A program made the position numbers and the translations under genes. From contig JBCCQH010000059.1 in assembly GCA_039024435.1 (NCBI GenBank), forward strand, positions 1-45,031: 45,031 bases of DNA, given 5' to 3'. Source of the DNA: JBCCQH01 sp039024435 (lineage in GTDB: Bacteria > Bacteroidota > Bacteroidia > J057 > JADKCL01). Shown piece by piece: positions 31,982-39,415 of this stretch (its first letter is position 1; each line of letters opens with the position of its first letter). Below the pieces are notes generated by a model that saw nothing but the letters and a program-made list of their open reading frames with translations, was not told the DNA's origin and did not search any database.

Positions 31982-34408
31982 ATGATTGAAAATCACCGCA
32001 CAGGAAGCGGCAAAAGCATGGGAGGCTTGCCCGAAATCACCTCCGCTTGGGAGCAGCAAGCCAATCCAGTATTCCGACTGAGGTACGTCCTCACTGGAGT
32101 GTACGTCCTGTTGCTTTTGGGGGCAGCCCTCGGCGGGTCCCAACTCAACCTCGCCAAAACTGGTCTACCGTTTGAATCCAAAACGCCACCGGCGGAACTT
32201 AATCGTGACTCCCTGGTCACCCGCTTCCGGGCGGATCGCAAATTGATGTTTGTCTACGGGAGTGGCAACCCGGCTACCGCGGCACAGTACAAATCCATCA
32301 TTAACCAGGGCGTACTTGGCTGGGACCATCTGGAAACGGCAGTGCGCAGCGATGCTGAAGTCACCGAAGCCGAACTGGCCGCCTGGACCGTTTTTCTGGT
32401 CGGCACCCCCGGTGACAACCGCCTCCTCCGAGCATGGCTACCGCAGCTTCCATTTTCCTTTCGGGAAGGCGGGCTCTCCTTCAACGACAAACAGTTTGAT
32501 CGGGACCCTTTGCTGGTGCTGTCCTTTATCCCCAACCCCGATCACCCTCAGCTCCCGATCAGTCTGGTTACCGCTCCGCAGGGCGACCGCGTAATCGACT
32601 ATCTGCAAGGAATGAACTGGCAATGGTTTTCCTTGGGCGGTTGGGGCTACCAAGTTTACAATGCGGGTACGCGCGCCATCATGGGCAATTTCAACGATCA
32701 GCCCGGGCACGAATGGGAGATCGGTGGGCAATTGCACTGGGATTATTCGGAGCCCCCGCAGGTCCACAGTGCCTTCCAATTCGCCCAGATGTACGTCCAC
32801 GACCCAGACATTCCCGAGGCAGTGCTGGACTCCGCCGGCGAGGCCCTTGACACTGCCCTGATCCGCGCCTTGCGATTTACCGAACAGGACCCCAACCACT
32901 TCCCCCAACTGATCTGGAACATCTTTGGCTCTACGGAAGACAAAGGGCTGCGCACCGGCAATACCCACCCGGTTCACCATACCAAAAAGCAATTTTACCA
33001 GGCCCTTGCCCCGGAGTTCAATGGCTTCGCTTCAGAATTGGCGGTCGTGTTTGCGCTACGCAATCGCTGGGGAAAAGCCCCTACCACCGCCGCATTGGAA
33101 AAGGGGCTGGCGATCTGGCTGACCGACGGCTGGCAAGGAAGGGGCTGGCAATATTGGGCCGCGCTCCTGCACCATTCGGGCAATGCCCTGCCGGTGGCTG
33201 AATTGCTGGACGATGATCTTTTTTCGGTCGAATCACCGCTGGTGACCGGCTGTATGTCCGCCGCTCTGGTCGATTACCTCCTCGAAACCCGGGGCAAAAG
33301 CGCCCTCTTGCGGGACTATCAGAACTGGCGGGCTTCTCCCGCCACCACCAAGAAATTGCAAAAGGGCTTGGACGCCCACCTCGATGCCCTGGTAGCCCAG
33401 ATTGCCCCGCAGTTTCCCCCGCGCGCTACCGCTGCTGCTCTCCCTGCCTTTCAGAAAGGCTTCAACCTCGCGCACGAAGGCTACCAAATCTACAACGGTT
33501 ACGCCTCGGCTTCGGCCACCCAATCCCTAAAATACACCGCGGAACAGCTCCATTCCAATGTCACCGCCATCGTCCCCTACACCGGAATGGGCAACCCGAA
33601 TCGGCCGAGCTACCTGCCGATTGCGAATGGGGCCGGTACAGAAAATGATGAAAGCATCGTCCATTGCCTCTACAGTGCGCGCCAGGCCGGACTGGCTTCG
33701 TTGCTCAAACCGCAGGTCTGGCTGCAGGAGGGCTGGCCCGGTTCAGTGGAAATGAAAAACAGCGCGGACTGGGACGCGTTCATCCGCTACTACTACCGCT
33801 GGATGCGGCATTATGCCTTGCTGGGAGAGATGCACGGAGCCGATGCCCTGTGCATCGGGGTGGAGTTTCAAGAAGCCACTTTGCAACGGCCTGAAGACTG
33901 GAAGACGCTGATCCGCAAGTTGAAGGGTATTTTTCACGGTCCCGTCACCTACGCCGCCAATTGGGGCCGGGAATTTGAGGGCTTACAAATCGCCGAAGAA
34001 CTCGACTTCATCGGGCTGAATTGCTATTACCCCCTGAGCGACCAGGAAAAGGTAAGCGATCAGGAACTCGACCGCGGATTTGCCCGGGTCATGAACAAAA
34101 TCGAGGCGGTCGCCCGCAAATGGAACAAGCCCATCGTCTTCACCGAAATTGGGTTTCCCAGCATCGCGGCGCCCTGGCGGGAACCCCATGCTGAACCGCG
34201 GGATCGGCCGCCGAGTGCCACGGATCAGGCACGTTGCTACGCCGCAATGATTCGGGCACTTCAGGACCGCGACTGGTGTGGTGGCGTGTACCTGTGGAAG
34301 TGGCCCGCCTACCCCAATGCGGACGGGAGCTGGGAACGGGTACGGGGATTTACGCCCCTCGGAAAGCCCGCTGAGGCGATGGTCGCGGACTGGTTCCGGG
34401 ACATTTGA
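31982..34408 (+). CDS. Membrane-anchored GH113-like glycosidase with an unknown N-terminal region
   Basis: 808 residues. A hydrophobic helix at about 33-50 (VLTGVYVLLLLGAALGG) suggests a membrane anchor. Residues 60-480 form a region of unknown type with tryptophan-rich stretches (WQWFSLGGWGYQVYN) and EKGLAIWLTDGW. The latter sits where peptidase-like proteins would carry HExxH but lacks it. From about 500 the chain is a TIM-barrel hydrolase of clan GH-A resembling GH113 beta-mannanases: KGFNLAHEGYQIYNGYAS, IVPYTGMGNPN, KPQVWLQEGW, CIGVEFQE (Glu628, likely acid/base) and IVFTEIGFPS (Glu722, likely nucleophile). The substrate is unknown. It converges with the PorE-like gene, 12 bp apart, with no terminator visible between them. 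Confidence 0.78.
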   Translation: MIENHRTGSGKSMGGLPEITSAWEQQANPVFRLRYVLTGVYVLLLLGAALGGSQLNLAKTGLPFESKTPPAELNRDSLVTRFRADRKLMFVYGSGNPATAAQYKSIINQGVLGWDHLETAVRSDAEVTEAELAAWTVFLVGTPGDNRLLRAWLPQLPFSFREGGLSFNDKQFDRDPLLVLSFIPNPDHPQLPISLVTAPQGDRVIDYLQGMNWQWFSLGGWGYQVYNAGTRAIMGNFNDQPGHEWEIGGQLHWDYSEPPQVHSAFQFAQMYVHDPDIPEAVLDSAGEALDTALIRALRFTEQDPNHFPQLIWNIFGSTEDKGLRTGNTHPVHHTKKQFYQALAPEFNGFASELAVVFALRNRWGKAPTTAALEKGLAIWLTDGWQGRGWQYWAALLHHSGNALPVAELLDDDLFSVESPLVTGCMSAALVDYLLETRGKSALLRDYQNWRASPATTKKLQKGLDAHLDALVAQIAPQFPPRATAAALPAFQKGFNLAHEGYQIYNGYASASATQSLKYTAEQLHSNVTAIVPYTGMGNPNRPSYLPIANGAGTENDESIVHCLYSARQAGLASLLKPQVWLQEGWPGSVEMKNSADWDAFIRYYYRWMRHYALLGEMHGADALCIGVEFQEATLQRPEDWKTLIRKLKGIFHGPVTYAANWGREFEGLQIAEELDFIGLNCYYPLSDQEKVSDQELDRGFARVMNKIEAVARKWNKPIVFTEIGFPSIAAPWREPHAEPRDRPPSATDQARCYAAMIRALQDRDWCGGVYLWKWPAYPNADGSWERVRGFTPLGKPAEAMVADWFRDI

Positions 34409-34420
34409 TTTTTCTGACCT

Positions 34421-37282
34421 TCAATCGTTCTCGGGGCGTTCCATGCCTCGGGGAATCCCCACTCGGCGACCATTTTGGTAAGCCGCGATAAAGGCGTCCT
34501 GCATATCCTTACGGGTGCGAGCGACTTGCAATACCTCCTTGGCGCGGGCGTAGATGTAGCATTCCCCAATCTGGTAGCGGTAGCCCGTCGTGTCAATCGG
34601 CTCGACCACGAGGTCTTCGGCGAGATCACCGAGGCGCGCGCGCAGATCGGGCTTGTCCTTTTCCCGGAAAACGCCCACTTGTACGCGATAACACACCGGT
34701 TGTTCGGGATCCAGTGCGGGGTAATTGCCATCGGCAGCGGCAACTGGAATGGTGGTTTCGGCACGCGCCGGGCGGGCCGAAACCGGACGCTTTTTCGCGC
34801 GGTATTCGGTGCGCCGGGCCGGCAAAAGGGTAAACTCCGTGCGGCGATTTGCGCGGTGCTGGGCTTCCGAGCAGGTTGCGCCGTTGCGGCATTCATTGAC
34901 CAGCCGCGTCTCCCCGTACCCAATTGCTTCGATCCGCTCTTCCGCGATGCCTTCCGCTTTCAGATAGCGGGCCACGGCGTCGGCGCGGCGCTGAGAAAGG
35001 GCCAAATTGTAACGGTCCGATCCCCGCGCGTCGGTACTCGACGAGACAACAATCCGCTTGTCCGGATTCAACTTGAGGAGGCGGACGAGTTTATCCAGTT
35101 CGGTGAGCGAAGCTTCCCGCAGCAGCGACTCCCCGTATTCGTAATAGACATTTTTCAGCACCGAGGCGCGGCCCGATCCCGTAAGCGCCAGGGTGATGTT
35201 TCGGGGAAATACCCCACTGCGCGATTTGGGGGCGGAAAAGGCTTCCTGACCCGTGCGGTAACCCGGATGCCGGGCCACCAACTGGTACGCATCGCCGGGC
35301 ACCAAGGGAAAAAGAAAAGTGCCATTGGTATCGGTTTTGCCGGTCAGTTCTTCGCGGGCCGCCCGGTGAATCAAAAACAGATCGGCGCCCGCAATCGGCT
35401 GGCCAGTCGCATCCAGGACCTGCCCTTGCAGCATCACCTTGCCCAGATCGCGCTCCATCTCTAACGCAACCGGAATCCGGTGGATCCCCGCGCCAACTTC
35501 TGCATCGACGGTCATCTCCAGCGGCAAATATCCGGTCCGGGTCGCGGTCAGTTTAAGCTTGCCCCCCGGCTCCAAATTGAACCGAAACATGCCACCGGCG
35601 GCCGACCAGTGGTCGCTTTCCTGGCCTTCGAGACTGACTTTGACCCCGGCGAGCGCGTATCCGGTACGCTGGTCCCGGGCGGTTCCGTCGATCACCAAAC
35701 GGGGCCGCTCCAAAATGAAGATGCGCGTCTGACGGCCAATCGCTTCGGCACCTTCCGTTCCCAACGCCATCCGCTGGCTCAGGTGCGCTTCATGGCTCAC
35801 TTCCACCTCGTATTTACGGTCCCGCTCCAGGATCATGCCAAAACGTCCATCGGGGTTGGTTTGAAAACGCTGGGGTTCACCGGAAGCCGCATCGGTCACC
35901 GTCACGACCGCATCCGCGAGGGGGGCACCATCGGGACGGGAAGTCACGGTCCCGGAAAATACCGGATTGAGCACCCGAAAGGCATAGACGTCATCCAGCC
36001 CTTGTCCTCCGGCGCGGTCGGAGCTGAAATAGCCCGTTTCCCCGTCCGGATTCAAGGTGTAACCTATATCGTCGCCCGCCGAATTCAAGGGGGCCGGCAG
36101 CCGCCGGACATCGCCCCACCCCGTGTCCCGGCGCCGGGCCATGAACAAATCCAGTCCGCCCGCTCCCCCGTGACCATCCGAGGAGAAAAACAGGTTGCCG
36201 TCCGGCTGCATGGTCGGAAAAAACTCATCCCCCACGGTATTTACCAGTGGCCCGAGATTGGTCGGAGCGGACCAGCCAGTGTCGGCGTACTGGCTGTACC
36301 AAATGTCGGTACCACCGAATCCCCCCGGCATGTCGGAGGCAAAAAACAGCAGTTTCCCGTCCGAACTCAGGCTGGGGTGGCCGACCGAATATTCATCGCT
36401 GTTAAACGGAAGCGACTGCAAGTCGGTCCATTCACCTTGGGCATTGAGGTGGGCAAAAAAGACCTTGAGTTTCACACGGCCGTCCTGGCTGCTGCGGAGT
36501 TTTCCCGAGAGAAAATTGTTCCGGGTAAAGAAAAACAGGCGATGATTGGGATCGTACACGGCCGCTGCTTCGTGAAATTTGGTGTTGAAACGGCCCTTGA
36601 GAAGGCGCGGACGGCCCCACTCGGCATTGCTCCCGGACTTGACCAAGTACAAGTCCATGAAGGGACGGCCGTCGCGGTCACTGTTGCGCTGAACGACCTT
36701 GTCCTTGATGCGGGCCGAAGTAAACAGCACACCTTCTCCGTAGGGCAGAGGCGAAAAGTCGGCCTCACCTGAGTTGAATGGCAGGGCGGTCACTTCGTAA
36801 TTGACCCGGCCACGGGGAAGGCGCTGATTGAGCCGGGCCGCTTCCACGTAGCGCGCACCCCGCTCGTCCCGCGGCATTAATTCCTGGAAGCGCTGGAATT
36901 GGTCCCGGGCCAACTCGTACTGCTCCAGGCGCATCAGCACCAAGCCGTATTGCAAGTGGTCCTCGGCGCTCGCGTATTGGGTATTGACCACGTAGCCGTA
37001 CCAGCGTCCGGCTTCGGGAAAGTCCCGCGTATGGCGAAAACTTTCCGCCAATCCGCGCATGGCATCGATGTTGAATTCTTTTTTCAAGGCTCTTTGAAAA
37101 AAAGGAATTGCCCGGTGGTAAGCACCTTCGCTAAAGTATTCCTGAGCCGTCCGCAAAGACCGGCTCTGGGCGCACAATTCACCCGGGCTACTCAACCCAA
37201 GGCAGGTCACGGCCAGCAAGGTGTGGATCAGGGCCAACAAACGATTGCGCAACAATTTTCTCGGGTGCAGATCGACTTTCAT
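34421..37282 (-). CDS. PorE-like OmpA-family lipid-envelope protein (TPR, beta-propeller, CRD, OmpA, SPOR-like)
   Basis: 953 residues from ATG 37282, which begins a signal peptide ending near LCAQ; a longer frame to 37324 is less natural. Order: TPR-like helices at about 45-160 (EYFSEGAYHRAIPFFQRAL), PD40/WD40 propeller blades to about 430 (PSLSSDGKLLFFASDMPGGF and similar), and carboxypeptidase-regulatory-like modules to about 680. An OmpA-like peptidoglycan-binding domain follows at about 700-820 (VSSSTDARGSDRYNLALSQR, NRRTEF), then a SPOR-like end (CYRVQVGVFREKDKPDLRARL). The TPR-propeller-CRD-OmpA series is that of PorE, the type IX secretion component tying the outer-membrane complex to peptidoglycan. 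The added C-terminal SPOR-like part is unusual. No other T9SS core genes are in the window. Confidence 0.82.
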   Translation of the reverse strand: MKVDLHPRKLLRNRLLALIHTLLAVTCLGLSSPGELCAQSRSLRTAQEYFSEGAYHRAIPFFQRALKKEFNIDAMRGLAESFRHTRDFPEAGRWYGYVVNTQYASAEDHLQYGLVLMRLEQYELARDQFQRFQELMPRDERGARYVEAARLNQRLPRGRVNYEVTALPFNSGEADFSPLPYGEGVLFTSARIKDKVVQRNSDRDGRPFMDLYLVKSGSNAEWGRPRLLKGRFNTKFHEAAAVYDPNHRLFFFTRNNFLSGKLRSSQDGRVKLKVFFAHLNAQGEWTDLQSLPFNSDEYSVGHPSLSSDGKLLFFASDMPGGFGGTDIWYSQYADTGWSAPTNLGPLVNTVGDEFFPTMQPDGNLFFSSDGHGGAGGLDLFMARRRDTGWGDVRRLPAPLNSAGDDIGYTLNPDGETGYFSSDRAGGQGLDDVYAFRVLNPVFSGTVTSRPDGAPLADAVVTVTDAASGEPQRFQTNPDGRFGMILERDRKYEVEVSHEAHLSQRMALGTEGAEAIGRQTRIFILERPRLVIDGTARDQRTGYALAGVKVSLEGQESDHWSAAGGMFRFNLEPGGKLKLTATRTGYLPLEMTVDAEVGAGIHRIPVALEMERDLGKVMLQGQVLDATGQPIAGADLFLIHRAAREELTGKTDTNGTFLFPLVPGDAYQLVARHPGYRTGQEAFSAPKSRSGVFPRNITLALTGSGRASVLKNVYYEYGESLLREASLTELDKLVRLLKLNPDKRIVVSSSTDARGSDRYNLALSQRRADAVARYLKAEGIAEERIEAIGYGETRLVNECRNGATCSEAQHRANRRTEFTLLPARRTEYRAKKRPVSARPARAETTIPVAAADGNYPALDPEQPVCYRVQVGVFREKDKPDLRARLGDLAEDLVVEPIDTTGYRYQIGECYIYARAKEVLQVARTRKDMQDAFIAAYQNGRRVGIPRGMERPEND

Positions 37283-37523
37283 AGGTGCAGTTGGTTGTTT
37301 GGTCAATTTAAAAATATATCCCACCCTTCACAACGTCGGAGAAGGGCCAGTACGTTGACAAGCGCCATCCAAGCACGGTCGCTTGAGCGGCCAGCTCCGG
37401 TAAATTTTGCCAAAAAGCAAGCCGACCCGACACAGGATTTATAATCAAAAACATCCCTAAAAGCCCAAATAATAAATTTAATGGCCCTAAGTATCTCTAT
37501 ATTTTATAAGAATGATGTATTTT

Positions 37524-37558
37524 TTGATTCCGCAATTCAGGACAAATCTCTATGTTTG
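37524..37558 (+). promoter_or_regulatory. Promoter of the candidate small RNA
   Basis: TATGTTTG (37551-37558) is a perfect TAnnTTTG element. A TTG lies at 37524-37526 in a TTTTTTG run, 24 nt upstream, slightly further than the usual 19-21. Confidence 0.5.
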
Positions 37559-37563
37559 TATTG

Positions 37564-37668
37564 TAGCCCACGGAAATAGGGCATAGAAACATCGTTCTTT
37601 CCACTGAATAAAACGTTCCCTTACGGGAAAAACGCTCCTCAAGTCACTGATTTGAGGAGCGTTTTTTT
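37564..37668 (+). ncRNA. Candidate ~105-nt small RNA
   Basis: A promoter-like element at 37551-37558 is followed after about 105 nt by a strong terminator (37631-37668), with no ORF on this strand. Between them GGAAA/TTTCC can close a hairpin and TTCCC-TTAC-GGGAA forms another (about 37615-37630), giving three stem-loops in a row. It matches no RNA family I know. The rest of the 350-bp gap (37325-37523) is AT-rich with nothing recognised. Confidence 0.35.
37631..37668. terminator. Bidirectional Rho-independent terminator
   Basis: A perfect 12-bp stem (AACGCTCCTCAA, 37631-37642, with TTGAGGAGCGTT, 37652-37663) has T7 on the plus side (37662-37668) and T5 on the minus side (complement of 37628-37632). 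On the minus strand it ends the HNH gene; on the plus strand it would end the candidate small RNA. Confidence 0.9.
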
Positions 37669-37673
37669 GTGCG

Positions 37674-38063
37674 CTATTTTCTCCGGCGATTTTTCCTTTT
37701 CTCCCGTTTTTCCCGGGTCGCCCGGTTCCGGTCACGAAAATCCGGTTCCTTCTTGCTTACCCATTTGATAAATTTGGCCATTTCGGGGTGTTTGCGGATC
37801 CGTTCCGGCGTGTGGTAATGGGTCAGTAACTCGCGCTCGGTGAATACTGAATGGATCTTCGTGTGACAAATGATGTGCAAAGTCACCGTTTCCCGGCCTT
37901 TGAACGTCTTGGGAATCAAGTGATGCTCGTTCACACTTTTTCCGGCGATCAAATCGCGGCCGCAAATGGGACAAGGCCCGAGTATTTTGGGTGCTTCTGG
38001 TTTCACGACGCCACGCGTTTTGAAGGTGGGGGTCCGGCGGGTGCCGCAGCGAGGGTTTAACAT
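37674..38063 (-). CDS. HNH-domain protein
   Basis: 129 residues. Cys31-x2-Cys34 (CPICGRDL), His47-His48 (VNEHHLIPKTF) and CHTKIH (Cys66, His67, His71) make a zinc-bound HNH nuclease-like core of the type seen in small Bacteroidota HNH proteins. The last ~30 residues are very basic (RDRNRATREKREKRKNRRRK), consistent with nucleic-acid binding. It is not next to restriction, intron or phage genes, so a host nuclease role is possible; biochemical function is unknown. The ATG at 38063 is the only good start. It diverges from the small membrane protein gene across 59 bp and ends at a strong terminator. Confidence 0.85.
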   Translation of the reverse strand: MLNPRCGTRRTPTFKTRGVVKPEAPKILGPCPICGRDLIAGKSVNEHHLIPKTFKGRETVTLHIICHTKIHSVFTERELLTHYHTPERIRKHPEMAKFIKWVSKKEPDFRDRNRATREKREKRKNRRRK

Positions 38064-38122
38064 TTTGGCCGGATCCCCGTAAGTTGTAATTAATTGACCA
38101 CATTCACTTAACGACTGGCTAA

Positions 38123-38329
38123 ATGTTAGGTTTCAGATTTATGATTGGAATGCTGATGATCCTCGCAGGAGGCGCAGCAATTGGTATTGGTTACCAGAAA
38201 TACAAGTTTCTGCTGAAGATGATCTTCGGCAAAGATCGCCTCAAAAAGCAGGGCAAAGACACCCTGAGCATGTATCTCTACCTCATCGGGGGTGGATTTA
38301 TTTTGCTGGGGCTGCTGATCATATTCTAG
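38123..38329 (+). CDS. Small membrane protein with two hydrophobic helices
   Basis: 68 residues. A glycine-rich helix (GMLMILAGGAAIGIGYQ) and a second one (YLYLIGGGFILLGLLIIF) flank a basic loop (KFLLKMIFGKDRLKKQGKDT), a two-helix hairpin in the inner membrane. No family is recognised. Starts at 38123, 38141 or 38150 (all ATG) are possible; the first is used. Two hairpins with terminator features follow at 38353 and 38381, which supports it as a real transcribed gene. Confidence 0.65.
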   Translation: MLGFRFMIGMLMILAGGAAIGIGYQKYKFLLKMIFGKDRLKKQGKDTLSMYLYLIGGGFILLGLLIIF

Positions 38330-38352
38330 TTTTAGCCGACGAAAAATAATCC

Positions 38353-38368
38353 GGGGCCTCGCCCCTTT
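38353..38368 (+). terminator. Short GC-rich terminator after the small membrane protein
   Basis: GGGGC-CTC-GCCCC (38353-38365) followed by TTT, 24 nt beyond the stop at 38329. Short T run, so termination may be partial; a stronger hairpin follows. Confidence 0.45.
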
Positions 38369-38380
38369 GTATACGCTGAA

Positions 38381-38425
38381 GTCGGGCATCCCTCCTACCA
38401 AAATTGGGGGGATGCCCGACTTTTT
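38381..38425 (+). terminator. Strong Rho-independent terminator
   Basis: A 15-bp stem, GTCGGGCATCCCTCC with GGGGGGATGCCCGAC, one T-G pair, 10-nt loop, then T5 (38421-38425). It separates the small membrane protein gene from the PIG-L gene at 38461. Confidence 0.85.
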
Positions 38426-38460
38426 GGGTGCAGGCTGTATCCTTTTCCCGGAGCAGCATT

Positions 38461-39399
38461 ATGCAGGAAATCAAGGTTTCAACCAACGCACAATTATCCG
38501 CCGCCATGCTGTACCGATGCTGCTTTCTCGCTCCCATTGCACTGCTTTTCCTGCTCGCTTCCCCGGCCTTGGCCCAGAAGAAACTTCTGCCCCTTGCCCC
38601 TACGGAAACTTACCCCGAGGATACCTACCTGGCTTCCTGCAAAAAGAAACGCGCCATGGTGATCGTGGCCCACGACGATGACAGTGGCGCCATGTCGGGC
38701 ACCCTCGCCCGGCTGAAAAGTGAAGGTTGGACCATCCACCATTTGTCCTTTCCCGGGGAAGACAGTGCCCGCTCGCACCGCCACGTGGCCGCGACCCAAC
38801 ACCTCGCGCAAAGCATCACCTTTCTGCCCTTCGCCGAGCCACAATACCGCCCCCGGCGCGACACCGCCCAGCCACCCTACATGCCGATTCCCCGTGCCGC
38901 ATTCGCCCAGGAATTTGCCCTGGAAGAAATCGCCCGGCAAGTCGAAGCCACGGTCAATGCCTTTGACCCCGCCATCATCTTTACCCTGGACAGCGAAATC
39001 GGTGGCTACGGCCATCCCGATCACGTAATGATCAGTGAACTGGTGGTAACTCTGACCAATAGCGGTCGGATCTACCCCAAGCGCATTTACCAAAATGTCT
39101 ACACCGATCACATGGAAGAGGAAATCATGGTGAAGCGACTGGCACCCAAATTGAAAAAGTGGGGCTATCCGAGCCCCTACACCGCCGCCTGTGAGCTCTA
39201 CGCGATCAACGGAATGCCCGAGCCGACGGTCCAGGTGACGATTTCGCCTTGGGCAGAAGAAAAAATGCAACGCTTGCGGGGTTACGCGGGTCGCGAAGCC
39301 CGCAACTTGCGGAAATTCATCCCCGATTTCGATAAGTATCCCGCGCAGACATACTTTGAAGTGTTTGACCGGGAATTTTTCCGGGTGCTGGAATTCTGA
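38461..39399 (+). CDS. PIG-L/LmbE-family deacetylase, exported
   Basis: 312 residues from ATG 38461; an ATG at 38506 would also leave a good signal peptide. Frames further upstream run through the terminator hairpin and are not used. A hydrophobic signal (CCFLAPIALLFLLASPALA-Q) gives likely cleavage at 38/39. The catalytic motif AHDDD (70-74) and the second metal site GHPDHV define the PIG-L family of zinc N-deacetylases acting on GlcNAc-containing compounds. With a signal peptide the enzyme should work in the periplasm or at the surface. The substrate is unknown. It converges with uvrA, 16 bp apart. Confidence 0.88.
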   Translation: MQEIKVSTNAQLSAAMLYRCCFLAPIALLFLLASPALAQKKLLPLAPTETYPEDTYLASCKKKRAMVIVAHDDDSGAMSGTLARLKSEGWTIHHLSFPGEDSARSHRHVAATQHLAQSITFLPFAEPQYRPRRDTAQPPYMPIPRAAFAQEFALEEIARQVEATVNAFDPAIIFTLDSEIGGYGHPDHVMISELVVTLTNSGRIYPKRIYQNVYTDHMEEEIMVKRLAPKLKKWGYPSPYTAACELYAINGMPEPTVQVTISPWAEEKMQRLRGYAGREARNLRKFIPDFDKYPAQTYFEVFDREFFRVLEF

Positions 39400-39415
39400 A
39401 GGACTTCGGAGGTGG

